A DNA stretch of 64,000 nucleotides from Variovorax sp. DXTD-1 (lineage in GTDB: Bacteria > Pseudomonadota > Gammaproteobacteria > Burkholderiales > Burkholderiaceae_C), in NCBI RefSeq assembly GCF_003984625.1, contig NZ_RWKH01000017.1:1-64000 (forward strand), in the 5' to 3' direction. The notes beneath the pieces are model-generated. The model had not been told where the DNA came from. It ran no database searches and saw nothing but the letters and a program-made list of their open reading frames with translations. A program made the position numbers and the translations under genes. Below are positions 16,930-25,770 of this stretch, piece after piece (position 1 is the stretch's first letter; the number at the start of each line of letters is the position of its first letter).

Positions 16930-19179
16930 ATGTTGCCCACCCATATCGATCCGAGCGAACTGCCGCGCGCCCTGCAGCGCCTGATGGCCGCAAGCCAGCC
17001 CGACGGCGCCGCCGCCCTGCCCCGCCGCAGCTTCCTGAAGCTTGCCGGCGTCGGCGGCCTGGCGATCGGCGCGTTTCCCCACATGGCCATGGCGCAAGCC
17101 GACGGTGCGGCCAAGCCGGCCGGCGGACTCAAGCCCACGCAGCAGCCGCTGGCCTTCGCGCAGATTGCCACCAACGGCGAAGTCACCGTGACCCACAACC
17201 GGCTCGAATTCGGCCAGGGCGTGCAAACGGGCTTGCCGATGATCCTGGCCGAAGAGCTCGATGCCGACTGGAGCCTGGTGCGCAGCAAGAGCGGCACCAA
17301 CGATGCCGCCTACCACGACCCCGTGTTCGGCATGCATCTGACCGGCGGCTCCAACTCCATCAAGAACAGCTTCACGCAATACCGCGAGCTCGGCGCCCGC
17401 GCACGGGCCATGCTGCTGTCTGCCGCAGCCGCAAGGTGGAACGTCGACGTAACCACGTTGCGCACGCAGGCCGGCACGGTGCTGGGCCCGGGCGGACGCA
17501 AGCTGGGCTACGGCGAACTGGCCGAAGCCGCCATGGCGCTGCCGGTGCCCGAGAAGGTCACGCTGAAAGACCCGAAGGATTTCCGCATCATCGGCCGGCC
17601 CACCACGCGGCTGGATGCGCGTGCCAAGAGCAGCGGCCGGCAAGACTTCGGCATCGACGTCAAGCAGCCCGGGCAACTCACCGCGGTGGTGGCCCATCCG
17701 CCGGTGTTCGGTGCGCGCCTGAAGTCGGTGGACGACAGCGCAGCGCGCGCGGTCAAGGGCGTGAAGGCCGTGCTGCGCGTGCCGCTGGACCGCGGCGCCG
17801 AAGGCGTGGCCGTGGTGGCTGACGGCTACTGGCCGGCCAAGATGGGCCGCGATGCACTGAAGCTGCAGTGGGACACCTCCGCCGTCGAGAAGGTCGACAG
17901 CGAAAAGCAGCTGGTGCAGTACCGCGAACTGGCCGCCAAGCCCGGCCCGCGCAAGTTCGACGCCGACATGGCACCACTCGCCAAGGCGCCCAGGCAGCTC
18001 GAAGCCGAATTCGTGTTCCCCTACCTGGCCCATGCGCCCATGGAGCCGCTGAACTGCACCGTGAAGCTGTCGGCCGACCGCGCCGACCTCTGGGTCGGCA
18101 CGCAGAGCGCCGGGCTGGACGCCGTCGCGGCGGCACGTGTGCTGGGCCTCAAGCCCGAGCAGGTGAGCGTGCATGTGCAAATGGCGGGCGGCGGCTTCGG
18201 CCGGCGCTTCGTGGGCTCGAGCGACTACGTGGTCGAGGCCTGCCAGATCGCCAAGGCCGCGCGTACCGCGGGCCTGACTGCGCCGGTGCGCCTGCTGTGG
18301 AGCCGCGAGGACGACATCAAGGGCGGCTATTATCGCCCCATGCATCTGCACCGCGCACGCATCGGCTTCGACGAGCGCGGCAAGGTGCTGGCGTGGGACC
18401 ACGTCATCGTCGGCCAGTCGATCCTCACGGGAACGGTGTTCGAGTCCTTCCAGGTCAAGGACGGCATCGACGCCTCGGCCACCGAGGGCATGCGCGAGCC
18501 GTATCCGCTGCCGATGCGCCTGACCGTGCACCATCCCAAGGTGAACGTGCCAGTGCTGTGGTGGCGCAGCGTGGGTTCCACGCACACCGCCTTTGTGATG
18601 GAAACGCTCATCGACGAAATCGCACACAGCACAAAGCAGGACCCGGTGGCCTACCGCATGCAGCTCTTCGGAGACAAGCATCCGCGACATCGCGCCGCGC
18701 TGCAGCTGGCGGTCGACAAGAGCGGCTACGGCAAGAAGCAGCTGGCACAGGGCCGCGCCTGGGGCGTGGCGGTGCACGAGTCCTTCCAGTCCGTGGTGGC
18801 CTATGTGGTGGAAGCTTCGGTCAAGGACGGCCAGCCGGTGCTGCACCGCGCGACCGCTGGCGTGCATTGCAACCTGGCGGTGAATCCGCGCAGCGTCGAG
18901 GCGCAGGTGCAGGGCGCCGCGGTCATGGGCCTGTCGATGTGCCTGCCGGGCGGCGCCATCACGCTGAAGGACGGCGAAGTGCAGCAGAGCAACTTCGGCG
19001 ACTTTGCCGTGGCCCGCATCACCCACATGCCGGAGTTCGATGTGCACGTGGTGCCGAGCGCCGAAGCGCCCACCGGCATTGGCGAGCCCGGTCTGCCGCC
19101 GCTGGCGCCGGCATTCGCCAACGCCCTTGCGCGGCTCACGGGCAAGCCGCTGCGCCAGATGCCTTTCAACCTGGCGTGA
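16930..19179 (+). CDS. Molybdopterin-binding large subunit (isoquinoline 1-oxidoreductase beta type), Tat-exported
   Basis: Catalytic subunit of 749 residues that hydroxylates an aldehyde or N-heterocycle at a Mo-cytosine dinucleotide centre. A Tat signal (PRRSFLKLAGVGG, about residues 34-46, followed by a hydrophobic segment ending in AMAQA) replaces the leader seen in cytoplasmic xanthine dehydrogenases. Conserved blocks include GGGFGRRF for cofactor binding and the C-terminal GIGEPGLPP, which holds the catalytic Glu. It belongs to the IorB family with a split N-terminal domain. Together with the 2Fe-2S subunit and cytochrome c it forms a periplasmic dehydrogenase feeding the respiratory chain. 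The substrate is not defined. Confidence 0.92.
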   Translation: MLPTHIDPSELPRALQRLMAASQPDGAAALPRRSFLKLAGVGGLAIGAFPHMAMAQADGAAKPAGGLKPTQQPLAFAQIATNGEVTVTHNRLEFGQGVQTGLPMILAEELDADWSLVRSKSGTNDAAYHDPVFGMHLTGGSNSIKNSFTQYRELGARARAMLLSAAAARWNVDVTTLRTQAGTVLGPGGRKLGYGELAEAAMALPVPEKVTLKDPKDFRIIGRPTTRLDARAKSSGRQDFGIDVKQPGQLTAVVAHPPVFGARLKSVDDSAARAVKGVKAVLRVPLDRGAEGVAVVADGYWPAKMGRDALKLQWDTSAVEKVDSEKQLVQYRELAAKPGPRKFDADMAPLAKAPRQLEAEFVFPYLAHAPMEPLNCTVKLSADRADLWVGTQSAGLDAVAAARVLGLKPEQVSVHVQMAGGGFGRRFVGSSDYVVEACQIAKAARTAGLTAPVRLLWSREDDIKGGYYRPMHLHRARIGFDERGKVLAWDHVIVGQSILTGTVFESFQVKDGIDASATEGMREPYPLPMRLTVHHPKVNVPVLWWRSVGSTHTAFVMETLIDEIAHSTKQDPVAYRMQLFGDKHPRHRAALQLAVDKSGYGKKQLAQGRAWGVAVHESFQSVVAYVVEASVKDGQPVLHRATAGVHCNLAVNPRSVEAQVQGAAVMGLSMCLPGGAITLKDGEVQQSNFGDFAVARITHMPEFDVHVVPSAEAPTGIGEPGLPPLAPAFANALARLTGKPLRQMPFNLA

Positions 19180-19224
19180 ACGTTGCGGGGCCGGCCTGCC
19201 CCGCCAGTGCCGGTCAATCCTTCG

Positions 19225-20232
19225 TCAATCCGCCTGCACGCCCGCCGCGCGAATCACCTTGCCCCACTTCTCGGTCTCGGCCGCGAGATGGGTGCGCAGG
19301 GCTTCGGGCGTGACCTTGTCCATCGGCACGGCCTCGGTGCTCAGTTCGGCGAAGCGGTGCTTGACCATGTCGTCCTGCAGCGCGGCGCGCAGCGCCGTGT
19401 TGAGTTTTTGCATCACCGCTGGCGGCGTGCCCTTGGGCGCATAGATGCCGTGCCACACCTTCACGTCGAAGCCCTTCAGGCCCTGCTCGTCGAGCGTCGG
19501 GATGTTGGGCATGCTCGACAGCCGCTTGGGCGTGGTCACGCCGAACACCTTGACGCGGTTGCCGTCCTTGATGACCGGCGCGGTCTGCGTGGTCTGGTCG
19601 CACACCAGGTCGACCTGCCCGCCCATTACATCGTTGAGCGCGGGGCCGGCGCCTTTGTATGGCACGGTGGTGAGCTGCACGCCGATCTGGTGGGCAAAGA
19701 GCATGCCGCACAGCTGCGACACGGCGCCGATGCCGGCGTTGGCGAGCGTGACCTTGTCCTTGTTCGCCTTCACGTAGGCCAGCAACTCCTGAAAATTGTT
19801 GGCCGGAAAGTCCTTGCGCGAAAGCAGCGTCATCGGCACGTCCATCACCTGGCCGACGTATTCGAAGTCTTTCAGCGGGTCGTAGCTGAGCTTCTTGTAG
19901 AGCGCGGGCGCGGTCGCCATGCCCATGTGATGAATCAGGATGGTGTAGCCGTTGGGCGCCGCCTTGGCCACGCGCCCAGGCGCGATGGTGCCGCCCGCGC
20001 CCACGGTGTTCTCGACGATGACGGTCTGCCCGAGCGACTTGCCCATGGGAATCGCGAGCATGCGCGCCACCACGTCGGTGGGGCCGCCGGCCGAATACGG
20101 CACGACCATGGTGATGGGCTTGTCGGGCCAGGGTGCCTGCTGCGCCGTTGCCGGCGCTTGAACGGCCAGCAGGCAAGCGCCCAGCGATGCCGCCAGCACA
20201 GCCCGTGTTTTCCAATTCTTCGTTGCTTTCAC
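19225..20232 (-). CDS. Bug-family tripartite tricarboxylate transporter solute-binding protein
   Basis: Periplasmic binding protein of 335 residues. A signal peptide (about 1-31, ATAQQA) is followed by the Bug/TctC fold with the hallmark WPDKPITMVVPYSAGGPTD N-terminus and the conserved VGAGGTIAPGRVAKA loop. It is the last gene of the minus-strand CoA cluster, 52 bp after the lyase stop. Bug proteins bind carboxylates, carboxylated aromatics or amino acids. No TctA/TctB membrane genes are in the window, which is common for betaproteobacterial Bug genes, so the membrane partner must be encoded elsewhere or the protein is a sensor. Confidence 0.93.
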   Translation of the reverse strand: MKATKNWKTRAVLAASLGACLLAVQAPATAQQAPWPDKPITMVVPYSAGGPTDVVARMLAIPMGKSLGQTVIVENTVGAGGTIAPGRVAKAAPNGYTILIHHMGMATAPALYKKLSYDPLKDFEYVGQVMDVPMTLLSRKDFPANNFQELLAYVKANKDKVTLANAGIGAVSQLCGMLFAHQIGVQLTTVPYKGAGPALNDVMGGQVDLVCDQTTQTAPVIKDGNRVKVFGVTTPKRLSSMPNIPTLDEQGLKGFDVKVWHGIYAPKGTPPAVMQKLNTALRAALQDDMVKHRFAELSTEAVPMDKVTPEALRTHLAAETEKWGKVIRAAGVQAD

Positions 20233-20284
20233 TTCGTTGTCTCCTTGAGGTTATTGATCTGGAATATCCGAAGCCCGTCGCCCG

Positions 20285-21160
20285 TCAGGACGGGGCTTTT
20301 TGCGAATCGAGTGCCAGCAGGCGTTCCGCGAGGCGCACCACGGGTGCGTCGACCATGCGTCCGTCGAGGCTGACGACACCGCCGCCCGCGGCCCGGGTCG
20401 CATCCACCACGCGGCGCGCCCATGCCAATTCGTCGGCTCCCGGGCCGAGCGCAGCATGCACGGGCGCGACCTGGTCCGGGTGAATGCAAAGCTTGGCACC
20501 GAAGCCGCCGCGCCGGGCGCGCGCCGCATCGGCGGCGAGCCGCGCCGCGTCGCGCCAATCGGGCGTGACCCCGTCGATGGGTGCCGCAAGCCCGGCGCGG
20601 CGCGAGGCGAGCACCAGCGCCAGGCGCACGGGCAGCAGTTCGGCTTCGTCCGCATCGCAGGCCAGCCCCAGGTCGGCCTGGAAATCGAGGTTGCCGAATG
20701 CGAGCCGGAGCACCTGCGGCGCCGCCGCGAGTTCGCGGGCGGCTTCCAGGCCCGCCGCCGATTCGATCAACGGCACGAGCACGCCGTTGCGCCCGATGCC
20801 CGCGGCGAGCTGCTGCAGGTCCGCAGCGCGCTCGGCCTTCGGAAGAACAACACCGGCAATCAAGCCTTCGGCGGCAAGTTCGCCCACCAGCGCACCATCG
20901 CCGTCGAACCACGGCGTGCCGCGGGCATTGATGCGCACCAGCAGGCGCCCTCTTTCCTCGGCGCTCAATGCCGCGAAAGAAGCTCTCAGTTGCGCACGCG
21001 CCGCCGCCTTGCGTTCGGGCGCCACGGCGTCTTCGAGATCGACGATCACACCGCCCGCCTTGGTGGCCAGCGCACGCGCATGGCGCTCGGGCCGGTCCGC
21101 GGGAACGAACAGGAAAGTGCGCGCCAATGCCAGCGCGAGCGCCGCAGGCGTCGCGCTCAC
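20285..21160 (-). CDS. HpcH/HpaI-CitE family CoA-ester lyase (citramalyl/malyl-CoA lyase type)
   Basis: Cleaves or forms a C-C bond of a beta-hydroxyacyl-CoA, for example citramalyl-CoA to pyruvate and acetyl-CoA. The 291-residue protein has the CitE hallmarks RTFLFVPADRPE at the N-terminus, VIVDLEDAVAP (Mg-binding acids about 41-44), LIESAAGL and the C-terminal GFGAKLCIHPDQV. I place the start at GTG 21160, which overlaps the CoA-transferase stop (GTGA); the frame remains open far upstream through the other gene, so length alone would mislead. Its position behind the transferase and hydratase supports a three-step pathway. Confidence 0.88.
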   Translation of the reverse strand: MSATPAALALALARTFLFVPADRPERHARALATKAGGVIVDLEDAVAPERKAAARAQLRASFAALSAEERGRLLVRINARGTPWFDGDGALVGELAAEGLIAGVVLPKAERAADLQQLAAGIGRNGVLVPLIESAAGLEAARELAAAPQVLRLAFGNLDFQADLGLACDADEAELLPVRLALVLASRRAGLAAPIDGVTPDWRDAARLAADAARARRGGFGAKLCIHPDQVAPVHAALGPGADELAWARRVVDATRAAGGGVVSLDGRMVDAPVVRLAERLLALDSQKAPS

Positions 21161-22338
21161 ACCACCCTCGCCTCTCGCAGCGCGGCGATCTCGGCATCGC
21201 CTCGCCCCAGGCTGCGCAGAATGGCTTCGGTGTGTTCGCCGACGGCCGGTATCGCGTCCATGCGGTAGTCGAAAGCGCTCTGGCGCCCTGCAGGCAGCAA
21301 GGCCGGAATGTCGCCGGCCGGCGAACCCACCTGCCGCCAGCGCTCGCGCGCCTGCAATTGCGGGTGTGCCCACAGCCCGGCCATGTCGTTCATGCGCGCA
21401 TTGGCAATCTGCGCGGCATCGAGGCGCTCGACCACCTGCACGGTGCCGAGCGCGGCGAAGGTCTCCACGATGATGGCGCGCAGCGCGTCGCGGTTTTCGT
21501 TGCGCCGCGCGTTGCTGTCGAAGCGCGCGTCGGTGGCAAGCCCCGCCTGCAGCAGCACCTTCTCGCAGAACACGCGCCATTCGCGCTCGTTCTGCAGGCC
21601 CAGCATCACCGTGCCGCCGTCGCCCGCGGGAAACGGCCCGTAGGGGTAGATGGTGGCGTGCGATGCGGCGCTGCGCGGCGGCGGGGGTGCACCCTTGTAG
21701 GCGTAGTACATCGGGTAGCCCATCCACTCGGCGAGCGACTCGAGCATCGACACGTCGATGTGCGAGCCCTTGCCGGTCTTGCCGCGCTGCAGCAGCGCCG
21801 CGAGGATGCCGGTGTACGCGTACATGCCCGCCGCGATGTCGGCGATGGAATTGCCCGACTTGCACGGATCGTCCGGCGTGCCCGTGACCGACAGGAAACC
21901 CGCTTCGCTCTGAATGAGCAGGTCGTACGCTTTCTTGTCGCGGTAGGGCCCGTCTTCGCCGTAGCCCGAGATGTCGCAGACGATGAGCCGCGGGTGCTTC
22001 GCCTGCAGCGCTTCGGCGCCCAGGCCCATGCGCGCGGCCGCTCCGGGCGCGAGGTTCTGCACCAGCACGTCGGCATCGGCCACCAGCTCCTGCAGCACCG
22101 CGAGCGCGGCGGGTTGCTTCAGGTCGAGCGTGAGGCTTTCCTTCGAGCGGTTCACCCACACGAAGTGCGAGGCCTCGCCGCCCACGCGAGCGTCGTAGGC
22201 GCGGGCAAAGTCGCCAACGCCGGGCCGCTCCACCTTGATGACGCGGGCGCCCAGATCGGCCAGCTGTCGGGTGCAGAACGGCGCCGCAATCGCGTGCTCG
22301 AGCGAAACGACGGTGATGCCGTCGAGAGGTCTTGTCAT
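21157..22338 (-). CDS. Family III CoA-transferase (CaiB/BaiF)
   Basis: Moves CoA from a donor such as succinyl-CoA to a free carboxylic acid. The 393-residue protein begins MTRPLDGITVVSLEHA, the conserved family N-terminus, and has the nucleotide/CoA-binding RQLADLGARVIKVERPG block and the catalytic Asp region GSHIDVSMLESLAEW. The start at 22338 is 19 bp after the MaoC stop; the open frame upstream is antisense noise. It is translationally coupled to the lyase through a 4-base overlap. The acid substrate is inferred, from the hydratase and lyase, to be an unsaturated dicarboxylate. Confidence 0.92.
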   Translation of the reverse strand: MTRPLDGITVVSLEHAIAAPFCTRQLADLGARVIKVERPGVGDFARAYDARVGGEASHFVWVNRSKESLTLDLKQPAALAVLQELVADADVLVQNLAPGAAARMGLGAEALQAKHPRLIVCDISGYGEDGPYRDKKAYDLLIQSEAGFLSVTGTPDDPCKSGNSIADIAAGMYAYTGILAALLQRGKTGKGSHIDVSMLESLAEWMGYPMYYAYKGAPPPPRSAASHATIYPYGPFPAGDGGTVMLGLQNEREWRVFCEKVLLQAGLATDARFDSNARRNENRDALRAIIVETFAALGTVQVVERLDAAQIANARMNDMAGLWAHPQLQARERWRQVGSPAGDIPALLPAGRQSAFDYRMDAIPAVGEHTEAILRSLGRGDAEIAALREARVV

Positions 22339-22357
22339 GCGTTTTTTCTCCCTGTGT

Positions 22358-23266
22358 TCATGCGAGCACGGCAGTGGCCTGCATCGTGAGCCAGCCATCG
22401 GCGTCTTCGCCCCACAGGCTGAACGTCTTGCCGTCGGCGCTGCCGTCGGTCGGCTTGCCGTGCACGCGGAACGGCGCGATGTCGAAGGTCGGCCGCACGG
22501 CGCGGAATTCGAAGCGCGCGAGCTGTGCGCCCGGTGCGTTGCGGCGCAGCAGGTCGACCAGCAGCGTCGCGATGAGCGGGCCATGCACGATCAGGCCCGG
22601 GTAGCCCTCGACCTGCGTCACGTAGCGGCGGTCGTAGTGGATGCGGTGGCCATTGAAGGTGAGCGCCGAGTAACGGAACAGCAGCACGTCGTCGGGGACG
22701 ATCTCGCGGCTGAAGGCGGCGTCTTTCGGTGCCGGTGTGGGCGGCGGAGTTTTCTCGCCGGGCTCAGCCGCGGCGCGGTAGACGATGTCGTGCTCCTCGG
22801 TGAGCGCGAGGCCGCGTTCGTTGCGCACCTCGTGGCGCACGAGCACGAACACCAGTTCGCCGGTGCGGCCTGCCTTGTGGGTTACGGAAGCAATGGTCGA
22901 AGTGCGCTCGACCTTGTCACCTACTTGCAGCGGATTGCCCTTCTCCCACACCAGCCGTCCGCCGGCCCACATGCGGCGAGGCAGCGGCACCGGCGGCAGG
23001 AAGCCGCCGCGTCTGGCGTGCCCGTCGTCACCGATTTCGGATTGGCGATGGTGCGGCAGAAAGTAGAGCCAGTGCCAGAGCTCGGGCAGGCGCGTGCCGG
23101 TGCCAGGAAGCGGATCGTCGCGGTCCAGCGTGGCGGAGAGTGCGCGCACGGGCGCGGCGGTGACTTCGTCGGCCAGCATTTCGCTGCGGCCTTGCCAGGC
23201 CTGGAGCTTGGCCAGCGTGTCGCCGTCGATCAGGCGGGAGGAATTCTCTGGGGTGTGATTGCTCAT
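22358..23266 (-). CDS. MaoC/FAS1-like acyl-CoA hydratase (mesaconyl- or itaconyl-CoA hydratase type)
   Basis: Hotdog-fold hydratase of 302 residues. An N-terminal FAS1-like dehydratase half (about 20-150, with WHWLYFLPHHRQSEIG) is followed by a MaoC-like half (about 205-300) in which FRYSALTFNGHRIHYD carries the catalytic Asn/His/Asp group. This double-hotdog arrangement is that of mesaconyl-C4-CoA hydratase and its relatives. The ATG at 23266 is 10 bp from the stop of the upstream Bug gene. With a CoA-transferase and CitE-like lyase downstream, it would add water to a mesaconyl/itaconyl-type CoA ester to give citramalyl-CoA. The identity of the acid is an inference. Confidence 0.88.
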   Translation of the reverse strand: MSNHTPENSSRLIDGDTLAKLQAWQGRSEMLADEVTAAPVRALSATLDRDDPLPGTGTRLPELWHWLYFLPHHRQSEIGDDGHARRGGFLPPVPLPRRMWAGGRLVWEKGNPLQVGDKVERTSTIASVTHKAGRTGELVFVLVRHEVRNERGLALTEEHDIVYRAAAEPGEKTPPPTPAPKDAAFSREIVPDDVLLFRYSALTFNGHRIHYDRRYVTQVEGYPGLIVHGPLIATLLVDLLRRNAPGAQLARFEFRAVRPTFDIAPFRVHGKPTDGSADGKTFSLWGEDADGWLTMQATAVLA

Positions 23267-23276
23267 GGTTCTTTTT

Positions 23277-24248
23277 TCAGTCGACCGCCGCACCGGATGC
23301 CTTGACGATGCGCGCCCACTTGGCGAGGTCGTCCTGCAGCAGTTTCGAAAATTGGTCCGGCGTGGTGGGCGCCGCAATCTCGACGCCCTGCTGGTCGAGC
23401 TTGTCGCGCAGGTCCTTCGCGGCCAGCGCCTTGCGCGTGGCGTCCTGCAGCGTGGCCAGCACGTCGGCCGGCACGCCCGCGGGGGCGAACAGGCCGATCC
23501 ACAGCGTCCCGTTGTAGCCCGGCACCGCCTCGGCGATGGTGGGCACGTCGGGCAGCACCGGCGAGCGCTTGTCGCCGCTCACGGCCAATGCGCGCAGCTT
23601 GCCGGCCTTGATGTGCGAAAGCGCCGAGGGCAGGCTCGCGAACACGATGGGAAGTTGCCCGCCGAGCACGTCGTTCAGCGCGGGAGCCACGCCCTTGTAG
23701 GGCACGTGCTGCAGAGAGATGCCGGCCATGCTGTTGAGCATTTCGCCGAGCAGGTGGTTGAGCGTGCCGTTGCCTGCGGAAGCGTATTGGTAGTTGGCGC
23801 CCTTCTGCCGCGCGAGCTTCAGGAACTCGTTGAAGTCCTTGGCCGGAAAAGAGGGGTTGACCAGCAGCACGTTGGGCACCGCGCCGATCAGGCCCACGGG
23901 CTTGAAGTCTTTCACCGGGTCGAAACCCGCGTTCTTGTAGAGCGCCGGGTTGATGGCCTGGCTGCTGCTGATGGTCATGAGCAGCGTGTAGCCGTCCTTC
24001 GGGCCCTTGGCGACCAGCTGCGTGCCGATGTTGCCGCCCGCGCCGGGACGGTTGTCGACCACCACGCTGGCGTTCATCACCTCGCCGAGCTTCTGGCCCA
24101 CCAGGCGACCCACGATGTCGTTGGTGCCACCCGCGGCCTGCGGCACGATGAGCGTGATGGGGCGCGAGGGGTACGGCTGTGCGGTTGCAGGGCCTGCGGC
24201 AATCAATGCCGCGGCGAACGAAAGAAGGGCCAGTGCGCGAAGTCTCAT
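23277..24248 (-). CDS. Bug-family solute-binding protein (first gene of the CoA operon)
   Basis: Periplasmic binding protein of 323 residues with a clean Sec signal peptide (about 1-23, cleaved after ATAQ) and the Bug signature YPSRPITLIVPQAAGGTNDIVGRLV. It is the promoter-proximal gene of the operon and is divergent from the LysR gene, which suggests that its ligand is the substrate of the CoA pathway. It is a clear paralogue of the Bug protein at 19225, so the operon is bracketed by two binding proteins. Confidence 0.93.
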   Translation of the reverse strand: MRLRALALLSFAAALIAAGPATAQPYPSRPITLIVPQAAGGTNDIVGRLVGQKLGEVMNASVVVDNRPGAGGNIGTQLVAKGPKDGYTLLMTISSSQAINPALYKNAGFDPVKDFKPVGLIGAVPNVLLVNPSFPAKDFNEFLKLARQKGANYQYASAGNGTLNHLLGEMLNSMAGISLQHVPYKGVAPALNDVLGGQLPIVFASLPSALSHIKAGKLRALAVSGDKRSPVLPDVPTIAEAVPGYNGTLWIGLFAPAGVPADVLATLQDATRKALAAKDLRDKLDQQGVEIAAPTTPDQFSKLLQDDLAKWARIVKASGAAVD

Positions 24249-24312
24249 GTCTTTGTCTCCATGGCCGCATGGTGTTCCGCCCTACCCGTGCGCGCAATCT
24301 GCGATTTCGGAA

Positions 24313-24342
24313 CCCAGCCTTCTGGAATTTCGAAGGCTTGGG
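24313..24342. promoter_or_regulatory. Candidate LysR-type operator dyad
   Basis: CCCAGCCTTC (24313-24322) and GAAGGCTTGGG (24332-24342) form a dyad that is complementary except for one inserted T, with a 9-nt A/T-rich centre that also contains TTCTGGAATTTCGAA, a T-N11-A arrangement. It lies in the 105-bp gap between the LysR gene and the Bug operon, 11 bp before the LysR ATG. This fits autoregulation plus control of the divergent operon, the standard LysR layout. Confidence 0.55.
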
Positions 24343-24353
24343 TACGATGGCAC

Positions 24354-25265
24354 ATGCTCTTCGACCTGACCGACCTGCGCCTTTTCGTTGCCACGGCCGA
24401 ACTCGGCAACCTCACACGCGCGGCGGAGCGGCAGCATCTATCGCTTGCGGCGGCCAGCGCGCGCATCAAGGCGCTCGAAACGCAGGCCGGCTTGCAGCTG
24501 CTGCAGCGCGAGGCACGCGGCGTTCGCTTGCTGCCGCCGGGAGAAGCCTTCCTGCACCACGCGCGCCTGGTGCTGCACCAGACCGAGCAGCTGCGCGCCG
24601 ATCTGCTCGAATACGGCGGCGGCCTCCGCGGCCATTTGCGCGTGTTCGCCAACACCACGGCGGTGACAGACTTCCTGCCTGAAATACTGCCCGGCTTCCT
24701 TGCGCACAACCCGCGCATCAACGTCGACCTTCAGGAAAAACCGAATGCTCAGATCCCGCGCGGCGTGCTCGACGGCCGCGCCGACATCGGCATCGTGGCG
24801 GGCCGCGTCGACACGCTGGGCCTGGAAGCCATTCACTTCAGCACCGACCGGCTGGTGCTCGTTACCTCGCGCAAGCACCGCTTCGCAAAGCGCCGCAAGA
24901 TTTCGTTTGCCGAGACGCTGGATGAAGACGCCATCGGCATGCAGCAAGGCAGCACCTTGCAGACCTTTCTCGCGCAAATTACCGACAACCTGGGCAAGCG
25001 GCAGAAGCTGCGCATCCAGCTCGGGAGCTTCGACGCCATGTGCAGGATGATCGGCAGCGGCGTGGGCATTGGCGTGGTGCCCGAGTCGGCGGCGCGCCGA
25101 AACCAGGAGAGCATGCAGCTCGCGCTGATCGACCTCAGCGATGCATGGTGCGTGCGGGAGCGGTATCTGCTGGTGCGCGACCGGACGGCGTTGCCGATTT
25201 ATGCGCAGGCGCTGGTCGAAACGCTGTGTCGGCACTACGCCGGGGAGCAGGCTGCCGTCGCCTGA
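24354..25265 (+). CDS. LysR-family transcriptional regulator
   Basis: Regulator of 303 residues with the N-terminal helix-turn-helix (about 5-62; LTRAAERQHLSLAAASARIKALE) and a C-terminal effector-binding domain (about 90-295). It is transcribed away from the Bug/MaoC/CoA-transferase/lyase operon, which it presumably activates in response to the imported acid or its CoA derivative. ATG24354 was chosen because it opens directly into the conserved LFDLTDLRLF start; the frame is open further upstream only as antisense sequence. The 3' side faces the second palindromic element. Confidence 0.92.
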   Translation: MLFDLTDLRLFVATAELGNLTRAAERQHLSLAAASARIKALETQAGLQLLQREARGVRLLPPGEAFLHHARLVLHQTEQLRADLLEYGGGLRGHLRVFANTTAVTDFLPEILPGFLAHNPRINVDLQEKPNAQIPRGVLDGRADIGIVAGRVDTLGLEAIHFSTDRLVLVTSRKHRFAKRRKISFAETLDEDAIGMQQGSTLQTFLAQITDNLGKRQKLRIQLGSFDAMCRMIGSGVGIGVVPESAARRNQESMQLALIDLSDAWCVRERYLLVRDRTALPIYAQALVETLCRHYAGEQAAVA

Positions 25266-25370
25266 GCGCCTCTCCTATCCTCCCAAAAACAAGGACTTGC
25301 GGGCGAATTATGAGGAAGCCGGTGCCATCCCCATTTTCCGTGGACAACTTTGGGGATAACTGATGTGCCT

Positions 25371-25406
25371 CCTTGTAAACACGATTTAAGTTGTTGTTTT
25401 ACAAGG
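25371..25406. repeat. Short inverted repeat in A/T-rich DNA
   Basis: CCTTGTAAA (25371-25379) and TTTACAAGG (25398-25406) form a perfect 9-bp inverted repeat with an 18-nt loop. It lies in a locally A/T-rich stretch downstream of the LysR gene and 50 bp before the second palindromic element. It could be an operator, a weak terminator of the LysR gene or part of an old insertion boundary; no following T-run supports intrinsic termination. Confidence 0.5.
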
Positions 25407-25455
25407 GGAATAATCAGTTTGCTGAAAATTTGGGCGGTGAACAAGGTTGCGCTGC

Positions 25456-25715
25456 TGTTCGGGGTTGGTGCAAAGGCCACCGGGTACTCCCCTCCGCGAA
25501 TGTCCCCCGCCTTCGGCTCCTCCTTTATTTCGCTGCGGGGAGCACCCGATGCCCTGTGCACTGGGGCACGCTCGTGGTGTATCGCTGATCAGCCACGGCT
25601 CTGCCCAACGCACCCGCTGATGGGGTGCCTTGCGCAGCGAAATAAAGGAGGAGGCCGAAGGCCGGGGGACATTCGCGGAGAAAGGTACCCCGTCGGCGGG
25701 TGCGCCGCCCTGAAC
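25456..25715. repeat. 260-bp palindromic dispersed element, copy 2
   Basis: Second copy of the element at 4352-4611, in the same orientation and of the same length. Inner arms are at 25493-25537 and 25633-25679 with an identical 95-bp spacing. The outer ends are TGTTCGGGG on the left and GCCCTGAAC on the right. The central GCTGATCAGC is a perfect 10-bp palindrome here. Most differences from copy 1 fall in the spacer and outer arms, while the inner arms are almost unchanged. It lies between the 3' ends of the LysR gene and phaA. Short reading frames inside it on both strands are by-products of the palindrome. Confidence 0.85.
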
Positions 25716-25770
25716 GACAGGCAGCGCGAGAAAAAGGGCGCCTCTCGATCAAGGCGCCCCGAAGGAAAAC

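Noticed and set aside
25341..25361. TGGACAACTTTGGGGATAAC as a DnaA-box-like or origin sequence
   Set aside because: A single imperfect match to a DnaA box with no cluster, no dnaA/dnaN genes and no A/T-rich unwinding region.
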